DNA of 12,542 nucleotides from Desulfomonile tiedjei (GTDB lineage: Bacteria > Desulfobacterota > Desulfomonilia > Desulfomonilales > Desulfomonilaceae): NCBI GenBank assembly GCA_020718965.1, contig DYRE01000033.1:1-12542 (forward strand), in the 5' to 3' direction. Shown one piece after another: positions 1 to 6,564 of the stretch. The notes under the pieces are model-generated. The model worked only from the letters and a program-made list of their open reading frames with translations, did no database searches and had not been told where the DNA came from. Each line of letters opens with the position of its first letter. The stretch's first letter is position 1. Made by a program: the position numbers and the translations under genes.

Positions 1-446
1 ATCCGCAAAGCATAATCCATTCTATGGTCGAGTTCTCTGACGGATCAATAATGGATCAGGTGGGGGCTACCGACATGAGGATTCCGATAAGCTATGCGCT
101 AGCCTATCCTCACCGAATTCCATCTGGACCAAGTCCCCTTGATTTAACCAGCATCTCGTCTCTCTCCTTCGAGAAACCTGACATGACAAAGTTCCCTTTG
201 CTGAAAGCGGCATACGACGCCCTGAACCAGGATGAAAATGTTTATCCAGTAATACTCAATGCTGCTGACGAGGTCGCTGTCGATATGTTTCTGAAAGAGA
301 GAATCCCCTTTAATTTGATACACAGGATTTGCCTCGACGCTCTGGATTCTATCCCCTGTAGAAGGTTGGAGTCGCTCGAGGACATAGAGCTTTTTCATGA
401 GGAAGTTAGCTGCGCTGTGCGTTTAAAATGGGATAGACAGAATTAA
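1..446 (+). CDS. dxr: 1-deoxy-D-xylulose 5-phosphate reductoisomerase, C-terminal part (5' end outside window)
   Basis: Dxr (IspC) converts 1-deoxy-D-xylulose 5-phosphate to 2-C-methyl-D-erythritol 4-phosphate with NADPH in the cytoplasm, the committed step of the non-mevalonate isoprenoid pathway. The frame is open from the window edge: bases 3-23 read PQSIIHS, directly followed by MVEFSDGSIMDQVGATDMR, the classic Dxr active-site region. The ATG at 24 is therefore internal, not a start. About 147 residues are visible, against roughly 385-400 for the family, so more than half is missing on the left. The C-terminal helical domain follows, with NAADEVAVDMFL in place of the commoner NAANEVAV. 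The stop TAA is at 444-446. The next gene lies 105 bp away on the same strand and is not the frequent neighbour rseP. The assignment is secure from the motif. Confidence 0.95.
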   Translation, partial: PQSIIHSMVEFSDGSIMDQVGATDMRIPISYALAYPHRIPSGPSPLDLTSISSLSFEKPDMTKFPLLKAAYDALNQDENVYPVILNAADEVAVDMFLKERIPFNLIHRICLDALDSIPCRRLESLEDIELFHEEVSCAVRLKWDRQN

Positions 447-551
447 ATTCCCCTTAGTAGTCTTCTAAACCTCCTGTTTCTTGTCTTTTGGAGAGATTTT
501 GGATGAAGACAAAAAGTCACTTGATAAAATAATTGAAAGCGGTGGATAGAA

Positions 552-986
552 ATGGTGGATCGCCCACATTTACTGCTAGGACTAGCTGTGTTGTCGATAT
601 TCTGGATACCGTCTATTGCAGCATCCGAGGTGGCGGTGCTGGAACTTTTGTGTCATTCCTGTGGATACAGGGAGAGATTTGTCCAAGGCGCTGACGAAAT
701 TGATCAAGCGCACAACGTTCAGAGCATAATAGTAGTCTGTGAGAGAAACAGACAAATCAGAAATATTAAAATCCCTATAGACCCTGGTTCCGAAACACCA
801 GGAGAACCTCTAGTAGCAAAAAGATCCGGATTCGGGAAATCGGATTTGCTGGGGATCCAACTCCCAAGATTCATTGTTCCTGGAAATACTTGCCCCCTTT
901 TTCCAATTAATGCATACCTTGAGGCAAATATTTGTCCTGTAGACGGGAGTTCCGGGTTTGGCTTTAAACAGATCGGTCAATATTGA
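552..986 (+). CDS. small exported Cys-containing protein, unknown function
   Basis: I do not recognise this 144-residue protein. Residues 6-24 are hydrophobic and end in SIAAS, which looks like a signal peptide cleaved near residue 24 or a single N-terminal membrane anchor. A Cys pair follows at once (C34-H-S-C37-G). Further Cys residues are C63, C114 (TCP) and C128 (ICPVDGS). The CxxCG and CPxxGS pieces look like a worn zinc ribbon, but the C-terminal half has single Cys residues rather than pairs, so metal binding is only a guess; disulphides are an alternative if it is exported. The ATG at 552 has a GGTGG Shine-Dalgarno at 541-545. It lies between dxr and a dehydrogenase gene 45 bp downstream, and all three could share a transcript. 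It is probably real, given the start signal and plausible topology, but no function can be stated. Confidence 0.65.
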   Translation: MVDRPHLLLGLAVLSIFWIPSIAASEVAVLELLCHSCGYRERFVQGADEIDQAHNVQSIIVVCERNRQIRNIKIPIDPGSETPGEPLVAKRSGFGKSDLLGIQLPRFIVPGNTCPLFPINAYLEANICPVDGSSGFGFKQIGQY

Positions 987-1031
987 GAATTTCAATTTGT
1001 TAATCGAAAGTCCACAGCAAAGGACTTAATA

Positions 1032-1997
1032 ATGAAGATTCTATTTTGTGGCAAAACGTTTTCATCCGCTCCAGATCTCTTGAGGAGACTCCTTCCCGAA
1101 CACGATGTTCAAAGTTGTCAGGCAGAAAGACTGCCAGATTCAGCCAGAGACTCGCATGTGTTGGTTCCTCTCATGACTCGAATTGATCGTTCAATAATCT
1201 CCAGAAGCGCCGTAAAACTTATTCAGCAGTGGGGAGTCGGATTGGAAGGGGTAGACATTGAAGCGGCCAATGAATTTGGCGTTTTGGTATGCAATGTCCC
1301 GGGCGATGCCACGCCAAACGCTGAATCAACAGCCGAACACGCCATCTTTTTGATGATGGGAGTTTCAAGGAAGATACACGAATGTCGTAAATCTCTTCAA
1401 GATGGAATTTGCGGTTACCCAATGGGCGAGACCCTATTTGGGAAGAGCGGCCTGATTGTTGGATTCGGTAAAATTGGCCAGGCTCTAACCAAAAAGATGC
1501 GCTATCTGGGTATGGAAGTGGATGTTATAAGAAGGACACCGGATGACAGGCTCGAGAGAGAGATGGGCTTGAGAAAAGTCGGCGATACAAGAGATCTTTT
1601 AAGAATGGCGCGGGAAGTAGATTTCGTAATCTCTACCGTAGTTCTTAATAGTGGGACTCGTAACCTTTTTGACATTCGGCTGTTTGAAAACATGAGGGAC
1701 ACCGGGATTGTGATCAATGTGTCTCGTGGACCCGTAGTTAACGAAGATCATCTGGTAAAAGCGTTGAATGAGAGTTTGATAGCCGGCGCCGGTTTGGATG
1801 TTTTTACAACTGAACCAGTGGATCCATCTCATCCATTGCTGAGTATGGACAATGTCTTCGCGACTCCCCATGTTGGGGGAGTGACTCGTCAGAATTATGA
1901 GGCAATAGGGCAAGAAGTTAAAAATAACGTTTTTATGTTATCGAGAGGGGAATATCCGAATCATTGTGTCAATCTCGATTCGGTCCAGCGAAAATAG
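1032..1997 (+). CDS. D-isomer-specific 2-hydroxyacid dehydrogenase (phosphoglycerate dehydrogenase-like)
   Basis: This 321-residue NAD-dependent dehydrogenase of the D-2-hydroxyacid family interconverts a 2-hydroxy acid and its 2-keto acid. The N-terminal half of the substrate domain carries the family block with GVGLEGVDIEAAN at 68-80. The Rossmann domain has GFGKIG at 144-149, and the acceptor loop after it (VDVIRR, 163-168) has no clear acidic residue. The expected catalytic trio is present: R232 in NVSRGPVVNE, E261 in FTTEP and H280 in TPHVGG. Length matches single-module family members. There is no C-terminal ACT regulatory domain, so it is not a full-length SerA of the long type; glycerate, phosphoglycerate, lactate or other hydroxyacids remain possible. 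The ATG at 1032 follows AAAGGA near 1018-1023. It ends 44 bp from the oppositely oriented DHH gene. Confidence 0.9.
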   Translation: MKILFCGKTFSSAPDLLRRLLPEHDVQSCQAERLPDSARDSHVLVPLMTRIDRSIISRSAVKLIQQWGVGLEGVDIEAANEFGVLVCNVPGDATPNAESTAEHAIFLMMGVSRKIHECRKSLQDGICGYPMGETLFGKSGLIVGFGKIGQALTKKMRYLGMEVDVIRRTPDDRLEREMGLRKVGDTRDLLRMAREVDFVISTVVLNSGTRNLFDIRLFENMRDTGIVINVSRGPVVNEDHLVKALNESLIAGAGLDVFTTEPVDPSHPLLSMDNVFATPHVGGVTRQNYEAIGQEVKNNVFMLSRGEYPNHCVNLDSVQRK

Positions 1998-2041
1998 TCG
2001 AATCCGTTCTGTTGAAGCTTACCTCAAAATTTTCGATGATT

Positions 2042-3100
2042 CTAATCTCTTCGCACCAGAGGTTTTGAATTCGAATTCTCTCTTTTGAGCAACTTCAAGA
2101 ATTTCGTAATCAATTGTGAAGGTAAAGCAGTTTTTTGTTGACCCTCCATAATTCCAATCGGAATCTGTCCCCCGGCCATTTCTCTGTGTCCGCCCGCTGA
2201 CCCGGTCTTTCCGACAAGTTTTCTTAAGATGAGTCCCGCGCTCTGTGTGCGAGACTTTGATCTCAGGGAGATCGCCATCATTTCATCAAACTGTCCGAGG
2301 CACAGGGACCATTTAACTCCTTCAATTCGTAAAAGGATGTCGGCTAGTTCCGGAATTATTGAATCCGTTTTCACTCTTCCAATGTAAGAACATGCCACAT
2401 CCCTGAAAATAAGAGTGTTGGCCAGCCCCGTCTGTAAATCCCCGAAATAACTTAGGGGTAGGGCGGGTTTTTCTATTGCCCCAATGACTCTAGGGTTGGA
2501 AATTGAAGCCAGATAGTTGAATGCGTGTTGGTCAGACTTGCAGCAACTTCTGATCAATGAATTCGTGTCAGTTTTTATGCCATAGAACAAGGCGTTAGCC
2601 ACCGACTTTGGCGGGGTCAATTCCGCTGCGACGAGGTATTCTGTAATAATGGTCGAAGTTGCGCCAAACTCGGGACGGATATCATAGAACATGGCCCTTT
2701 GCGAGGCTCTGCGGAGGGGATGATGATCTACTACCACAAAGGGACGTTTCAATCTCGACATCATGAGGTTGTTGCCGGTTAATGGCTGTGCGTCGATCAA
2801 AGCTACATGCTTATGAGCCCTCAAATCATTTTGGTCAACTCGATTTACTGGAATTCTCAACCTATTGACCATGGCCTTATTTTCAGCTCTGGTCAACGCG
2901 CCCCCGTAGCCAATCAGACTCTTAGTGTTGAATTTCTTTTGAAGAAGATAACTGAACCCGTACGCGCTCGCCAGCGTGTCAGGATCAGGGTTGTTATGGC
3001 AAAGCACAAGAACCTTGGATTGTTTATGTTCGCCGATGACGGACGCCAACTCAGCAATTTTGTTCTGCGACGCCGATATATCCCACCTATGAGATGGCAT
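2042..3100 (-). CDS. DHH/DHHA1 family phosphoesterase (NrnA/RecJ-like superfamily)
   Basis: This is a 352-residue cytoplasmic metal-dependent phosphoesterase. Known relatives cleave short oligoribonucleotides, pAp or cyclic dinucleotides. All DHH motifs are readable: HNNPDPDTLAS at 35-45, an Asp in ALIDAQP (D103), VVDHHPLRR with DHH at 125-127, and GIKTDTNSL with D178. The C-terminal DHHA1 domain ends in GSAGGHREMAGG (about 300-311), the substrate-binding glycine and His loop. Two starts are adjacent, TTG at 3103 and ATG at 3100. The Shine-Dalgarno AAGGA (3109-3113) is 8 nt from the ATG but only 5 nt from the TTG, so I chose the ATG. It lies 99 bp downstream of the dehydrogenase-dehydratase fusion on the same strand; a weak promoter at 3145-3174 may serve it separately. 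The substrate (nanoRNA, pAp or c-di-NMP) cannot be told from sequence alone. Confidence 0.9.
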   Translation of the reverse strand: MPSHRWDISASQNKIAELASVIGEHKQSKVLVLCHNNPDPDTLASAYGFSYLLQKKFNTKSLIGYGGALTRAENKAMVNRLRIPVNRVDQNDLRAHKHVALIDAQPLTGNNLMMSRLKRPFVVVDHHPLRRASQRAMFYDIRPEFGATSTIITEYLVAAELTPPKSVANALFYGIKTDTNSLIRSCCKSDQHAFNYLASISNPRVIGAIEKPALPLSYFGDLQTGLANTLIFRDVACSYIGRVKTDSIIPELADILLRIEGVKWSLCLGQFDEMMAISLRSKSRTQSAGLILRKLVGKTGSAGGHREMAGGQIPIGIMEGQQKTALPSQLITKFLKLLKRENSNSKPLVRRD

Positions 3101-3144
3101 CAATATTATCCTTAAAAGAAAACACCAAGCTAGCTATGTCTAAA

Positions 3145-3174
3145 TCTATACATTTATAAGGTTTAGGAAAACAA
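3145..3174 (-). promoter_or_regulatory. possible sigma70 promoter for the DHH phosphoesterase gene
   Basis: On the minus strand TTGTTT (3174-3169) is followed after 18 bp by TATAGA (3150-3145), about 45 bp before the start codon. Both hexamers are imperfect, and the AT-rich spacer gives chance matches easily, so this is tentative. Confidence 0.3.
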
Positions 3175-3199
3175 TAAATTAATAGCTTACCAGAATACA

Positions 3200-4789
3200 C
3201 TAGTCCAAATCTGATTCTCCTGAGCTGAAAGATGATAACATCTTTCTCACTAATCTCTCGTTGAGAACCATTCCCTTGATTGTTCCATATGTACGTGCAA
3301 ATCGGTTTTCTATAAAGGCTTCCAGGACCAAGTCTCTTTTGTCGCGCATGTTTATGCGACCTACAATAGTAAGTATTTCTCCCGGAGGAGCCATTGTGTT
3401 GAGATCCGGGAAGGCGGTGCCAGTGAGAATCGGAATCATTTTCCGGTTTTTAAGAAGTCGTAAAACCATGAAAGCGGCAAATTGAGCCACCGCTTCCATT
3501 TGAAGATGACCCCCAAACATTGGCATGTTTACAAAGTGATCTTTTAGTAAGGGGTTCTGGTCCGGAGTTGGTACACGAAACCGCGCGAAACCGAGCATAC
3601 CTTCTCGGATTTCCCCTTCCTCCATAATGACTCGATCCAGAAACAGGAAGTTGGCGCCATACATGTTGAGAGTCTTAACGATTTCATTTTTTTCATAAGT
3701 AACCCACTTATTTGTTCTGGGTGAGTCCCGGAAATTTGGTTTTCGCGGGGCTGCCAGTCCAATTATGGTTGCTCCCCCAAGGTCAGCGTAGTGAACCTGG
3801 CGAACGTCACCTGACGAGTAGTTTCCAGGACCCAACAGTCTGTTTACTAAAACGATGCCCGAAGACTCCCTGACAAAGTCAGATATGATTTCGACCGCTC
3901 TCCTGAGAGTTGAGAAGGAACTGTCGGACCTCATCTCACCAAAGAACTCGCTAACGAATTTGTTTAGCTCCAGAACGTCAGCTGTTTCAACAATAGACTT
4001 CCATCTCGCATGTAGCCTGAAGTCAATTCGACTCAGGAGTTTATCAAAACCTTCCAGTTGAGATAGATGTGACCGCATCTTCTCGTGAAGTTCTCCGATG
4101 TCACCTGTAAAAACCTCTGTGGGCTTCAATTGTGTGAGATAGAGATGTATGACAGCAAGCTCGATTCCTGTGAAAAACTGGGATGATTGGGTCCAGGCTT
4201 CTGGGAGAGCGGCAATCAGTGTACGTTTCCCCAATCTTGCCAACCGAGTGGCCAGCCTTTCGAGGTAAGCCTTGGTGTCGCTGATAAAATAAGGTAAGTC
4301 GCCCCGATATGTTAGAGCCACCAGATGAGTGTCCGATTCCACAAGATCATCAAGTCCTTCGGCTAAGTCAGAGAATGATCCCGCGTTCACATAGTATACA
4401 TTTCGTTTGACCAAGGTTGCCATATCGTTGAATGTCAGTTTTCCTTTGAGGATGTCACCTACGGCCTTCATCACCGAGGGTTGTCTGGGAAAACCACCCG
4501 CCACGGTATGTACAACTGCGTCGAGTTTGCCGACCCCACTGGCTTCAATTTCATTTGAGATCTTTTTGAGGGACCCAAATACCCCATCTCTGCGATCAAT
4601 GTCGAATTTTAGAGGGGTCGATAGCAAGTCTATGCCATTTTCTTTGAAAAAGATCTTTTCGCGAGGGTTCTGTGGATCCAATGAAGTTCCTAGGACTCTT
4701 GCCCCCGCGCGGATGAAAGCGCGTCCGATTGAGGCCCCATATCCTCCCTCTCTTGCGCCAACTATGAGAACATTCTTGCCTTGAAACAT
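3200..4789 (-). CDS. fusion protein: FabI-like short-chain dehydrogenase + FabZ-like hotdog dehydratase
   Basis: This 529-residue protein has two parts. Residues 1 to about 240 are a Rossmann-fold dehydrogenase closest in pattern to enoyl-ACP reductase FabI: GKNVLIVGAREGGYGASIG at 4-22 for the dinucleotide, LDAVVHTVAGG at 89-99, and LTYRG...K173 ahead of the helix AYLERLATRLA. Residues about 365-515 resemble the hotdog 3-hydroxyacyl-ACP dehydratase FabZ: NFLFLDRV at 380-387, then DHFVNMPMFGGHLQMEAVAQ at 417-436, with H418 and E432 exactly 14 residues apart as in FabZ. Between them lies a helical linker of about 120 residues I cannot assign. Known relatives act on acyl-ACP or acyl-CoA in fatty acid synthesis, so one chain could dehydrate a 3-hydroxyacyl group and then reduce the enoyl product; that is inference. 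The putative Tyr-Lys pair is Y167-x5-K173, one residue shorter than FabI's Y-x6-K. The ATG has AAGGA 7 nt upstream. Confidence 0.8.
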   Translation of the reverse strand: MFQGKNVLIVGAREGGYGASIGRAFIRAGARVLGTSLDPQNPREKIFFKENGIDLLSTPLKFDIDRRDGVFGSLKKISNEIEASGVGKLDAVVHTVAGGFPRQPSVMKAVGDILKGKLTFNDMATLVKRNVYYVNAGSFSDLAEGLDDLVESDTHLVALTYRGDLPYFISDTKAYLERLATRLARLGKRTLIAALPEAWTQSSQFFTGIELAVIHLYLTQLKPTEVFTGDIGELHEKMRSHLSQLEGFDKLLSRIDFRLHARWKSIVETADVLELNKFVSEFFGEMRSDSSFSTLRRAVEIISDFVRESSGIVLVNRLLGPGNYSSGDVRQVHYADLGGATIIGLAAPRKPNFRDSPRTNKWVTYEKNEIVKTLNMYGANFLFLDRVIMEEGEIREGMLGFARFRVPTPDQNPLLKDHFVNMPMFGGHLQMEAVAQFAAFMVLRLLKNRKMIPILTGTAFPDLNTMAPPGEILTIVGRINMRDKRDLVLEAFIENRFARTYGTIKGMVLNERLVRKMLSSFSSGESDLD

Positions 4790-5017
4790 TTAAAAATCCT
4801 TAGAGATTTAATTCCAGTATCTGATGTTGAACTTGAAAAGTAATATATTGTTTGTCTTCAGTCAACTTGAGCAGGTTGTTTCCAACTCGATTATCTCATA
4901 CGATAAAACTTGATGATCAGGAGGCATAGACACTATTGTGTTGGCTGGGGCTAACCAGGATAGCTATTAGTAGACTTGATCCGTTTTTTCATTCTTTGAG
5001 AACCAAGGGAGGCAACT
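4790..5017. promoter_or_regulatory. divergent intergenic region (shared upstream region of two genes)
   Basis: This 228-bp spacer separates two genes transcribed away from each other, so both promoters should lie here. For the rightward gene the best pair I see is TTGGCT (4941-4946), 18 bp, TATTAG (4965-4970). For the leftward gene TTGACT on the minus strand near 4860-4865 has only a poor -10 (TACTTT) at 17 bp. No clear operator palindrome was found. Confidence 0.35.
5005..5012 (+). promoter_or_regulatory. strong ribosome binding site of the OPRT-like gene
   Basis: AAGGGAGG lies 5 nt before the ATG at 5018. It is the strongest Shine-Dalgarno match I noticed in the window and fixes this start. 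Confidence 0.75.
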
Positions 5018-5776
5018 ATGTCATGGCTGCAAGAAAAGCCGGAAATCGCCAAAAGAATACTGCGGTTACTGTACGAACACAAAATGATTAGAACCTTCTA
5101 CAGAGACAAAGCGGATGGATGGACTCTTGTTTCAGGTATGTACAGTCCTCTATATATTCAGCTCCGTCCTCTGATGTCTTATCCGGAAGTTTTTGTCGAA
5201 ACATGCTTAGCTTTGTCCAAAATGGCCATGTATGAGGCCCCCGAGTTAAACAGGGTAGTTGGCATTGCAATGGCGGGAATCCCAATAGCGGCAGGTATGT
5301 GTTACGCGGGAAATTCCCCGGGCTGCTTTACACGTAAGATGGAGGGTGTTAAATCGGTCGAGAATTTCCGTGAAGTGATAGTCGAGTATGGCGAGCATTC
5401 ATTGGTAGAAGGTGAAATCAAAGAGGGCGATAATCTAGCTTTAGTTGATGATCTCGTTACCCGATTTGACAGCAAATTAATTGCTTTTGAACAAATCAAA
5501 CATGAGGCGAAAATCAGAGGCTTGAAAAAGATTTCGTGCAAAAACGTAGTAGTGATTTTAGATAGGGAACAGGGCGCAAGCGCAGCAGCCGAAGTGTCTG
5601 GTTTTAAAATCATTAGCCTGATTCCTTTGAAGAGCATGGGCCTGGATTTGCTCAGGGGAATCATGCATGACTCTGAATGGAGTGTAATAAATGACTATTT
5701 GCATAACCCCGAAGCGTTTCAGGATCGATCGGTTCAGAAACGTCTGGCTTTGATGAGTAGGAACAGTAAACAATGA
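5018..5776 (+). CDS. orotate phosphoribosyltransferase-like protein with altered PRPP loop
   Basis: This 252-residue type I phosphoribosyltransferase follows the OPRT layout. The N-terminal block has WTLVSGMYSPLYIQLRPL (35-52), matching the OPRT FxLxSGxxSPxYxxxR pattern. GIAMAGIPIAAGM is at 82-94 and FTRK at 104-107, and the flexible loop ends in VEYGEHSLVEGEIKEG (122-137). The PRPP-binding motif region is LALVDDLVTRFDSKL at 140-154: the two acidic residues are kept, but the usual TxG phosphate loop (TTG or TAG) is replaced by TRF. VVVILDREQGA at 177-187 is again typical of OPRT. True OPRT makes OMP from orotate and PRPP in pyrimidine synthesis. Because of the loop change I would not call this pyrE with confidence: it may be a divergent enzyme, use another base, or be a paralogue. 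It is about 40 residues longer than many bacterial PyrE proteins. It is transcribed divergently from the dehydrogenase-dehydratase fusion. Confidence 0.8.
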   Translation: MSWLQEKPEIAKRILRLLYEHKMIRTFYRDKADGWTLVSGMYSPLYIQLRPLMSYPEVFVETCLALSKMAMYEAPELNRVVGIAMAGIPIAAGMCYAGNSPGCFTRKMEGVKSVENFREVIVEYGEHSLVEGEIKEGDNLALVDDLVTRFDSKLIAFEQIKHEAKIRGLKKISCKNVVVILDREQGASAAAEVSGFKIISLIPLKSMGLDLLRGIMHDSEWSVINDYLHNPEAFQDRSVQKRLALMSRNSKQ

Positions 5777-5785
5777 AGTTTCCGC

Positions 5786-5810
5786 AGTCGCTCAGCTATT
5801 AGTGGCGACT
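5786..5810 (+). terminator. weak hairpin after the OPRT-like gene
   Basis: AGTCGC (5786-5791) and GCGACT (5805-5810) form a perfect 6-bp stem with a 13-nt loop, 10 bp after the stop codon. The position suits a terminator, but no T run follows, so it is weak or factor-dependent at best. Confidence 0.3.
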
Positions 5811-5893
5811 TGATATAGTTTCCTTGAATTCATTGTGGACTTTGGTCAGGTTCCCGCTAGTAACAAGGGGTTACAATTTTTTGGAGCTTTTCC

Positions 5894-5922
5894 TTGACCT
5901 GGCTGAAAATGTCGTTTAATAT
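5894..5922 (+). promoter_or_regulatory. good sigma70-type promoter upstream of rpsU
   Basis: TTGACC (5894-5899) is followed after exactly 17 bp by TAATAT (5917-5922). The -35 matches consensus at 5 of 6 positions and the -10 at 4 of 6. This is the best promoter candidate in the window. Transcription would begin near 5929, giving rpsU a leader of about 320 nt, or starting a separate small RNA in the gene-free stretch. Confidence 0.6.
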
Positions 5923-5929
5923 AAAAAGA

Positions 5930-6236
5930 TTATATCGATGTTACTTCAGGAGTTAAGTTCCTGCCATCATTTAGGTGTTTCGCAGCATAGAAGAATAAGC
6001 CTGGTTTCACCGAAAAGAAGGGATTTGATACTTCCGTCCAGCAATATCCGGCAAACCTACAAGTGTTCAAGAAAATCCCCTGCTCGCTAGCCATATGCGC
6101 AAAGTGAGACGATTTATTTACAACATAAGCCCTTACAAAGGTCTAAAACCTGAAGTTATGTCAAATTCTGATGTCTAGGCTACTTCTGGATATCAGGATT
6201 GAATTTGGCCCTTTGTAAGTTGAGGTCTGTTGAACG
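5930..6236 (+). other. gene-free stretch: predicted structured rpsU leader or unrecognised small RNA
   Basis: No convincing reading frame lies here, but dyad symmetry is plentiful. CAGGA/TCCTG pairs at 5947-5963. GGGATTT (6020-6026) pairs with AAATCCC (6073-6079), with ACTT/AAGT able to continue inside. CTTACAAAGG (6132-6141) pairs perfectly with CCTTTGTAAG (6210-6219), and within that pair AAATTC and TGAT face ATCA and GAATTT around 6162-6206. The last hairpin ends 17 nt before the S21 ribosome binding site. This suits a regulatory leader of rpsU. A separate ncRNA is possible, but there is no T-rich terminator after the last stem, and I could not match 6S RNA, SRP RNA, tmRNA or RNase P RNA. 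Confidence 0.45.
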
Positions 6237-6243
6237 AAAGGAG
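6237..6243 (+). promoter_or_regulatory. ribosome binding site that fixes the rpsU start
   Basis: AAAGGAG lies 9 nt before the ATG at 6253. The same frame is open upstream to 6199, but the protein matches S21 only from the ATG at 6253, so the longer start is rejected. Confidence 0.75.
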
Positions 6244-6252
6244 CCTCTCTTA

Positions 6253-6453
6253 ATGCCTGGAGTTTACGTAAAAGAAGACGAACCTTTTGAAAACGCATTG
6301 CGAAGATTTAAGAAACAGGTTCAAAAGTCTGGGGTGCTAACGGAAACCAAAAAACGTCGAGCTTATGAGAAACCCAGTGTAAAACGAAAAAGAAAAGCCA
6401 TGGCTGCGCGTAAAAGACTCCTCAAAAAACTGAGACGAATGCGCACCAGATAA
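6253..6453 (+). CDS. rpsU: 30S ribosomal protein S21
   Basis: This is the small ribosomal subunit protein bS21, which sits near the mRNA platform and assists initiation. The 66-residue product begins MPGVYVKEDEPFENALRRFK, the typical S21 N-terminus (V-x-V-x-E-x-E-x-x-E-x-A-L-R-R-F-K). The KKRRAYEKPSVKRKRK stretch and an Arg/Lys-rich tail follow. Usual length is 55-75 residues. It stands apart from dnaG and rpoD, its frequent neighbours in enteric bacteria, and seems to have its own promoter (5894-5922) and a long structured leader, which suggests control at the RNA level. An 11-bp hairpin follows 16 bp after the stop. Confidence 0.95.
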   Translation: MPGVYVKEDEPFENALRRFKKQVQKSGVLTETKKRRAYEKPSVKRKRKAMAARKRLLKKLRRMRTR

Positions 6454-6469
6454 ATACACTTCCTGTTTT

Positions 6470-6505
6470 AATTCGGCTTGAGTCCGTCGTGTCGCAAGCC
6501 GAATT
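6470..6505 (+). terminator. strong hairpin after rpsU
   Basis: AATTCGGCTTG (6470-6480) and CAAGCCGAATT (6495-6505) form a perfect 11-bp stem with a 14-nt loop. It probably ends the S21 transcript or limits read-through into the next gene. No T run follows, so intrinsic termination would be incomplete. A TTG-initiated reading of the next gene (from 6478) would start inside this stem, which argues against that start. Confidence 0.5.
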
Positions 6506-6564
6506 CAAATTCACAAATTGAAAGACTAATAGTGGGAGCGCTCGAATTTTCTGAAAAATACGAG

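Noticed and set aside
503..532. Nine-codon reading frame MKTKSHLIK with a GGAGAG upstream, between dxr and the small Cys protein
   Set aside because: The spacing is fair, but the peptide is too short and featureless to call, and no attenuator hairpin follows it.
1977..2004. GATTCG/CGAATC dyad across the stop of the hydroxyacid dehydrogenase gene as a terminator
   Set aside because: Only 6 bp with a 16-nt loop and no T run; likely chance.
2807..3115. 102-codon plus-strand open frame over the 5' end of the DHH gene
   Set aside because: Antisense to strong DHH motifs; no start signal or family match.
4407..4784. 125-codon plus-strand open frame opposite the dehydrogenase-dehydratase gene
   Set aside because: It lies wholly antisense to a gene with clear motifs, and its translation has low-complexity Ser/Pro content typical of a shadow frame.
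5930..6236. 6S RNA, SRP RNA or tmRNA in the gene-free stretch before rpsU
   Set aside because: The dyads suggested an RNA gene, but none of the conserved core sequences of these RNAs could be found, and no terminator ends the stretch.
6478..6564. N-terminal extension of the rhodanese-methyltransferase protein from TTG at 6478
   Set aside because: It would start inside an 11-bp hairpin after rpsU and add a polar Ser/Asn-rich leader before the membrane spans.
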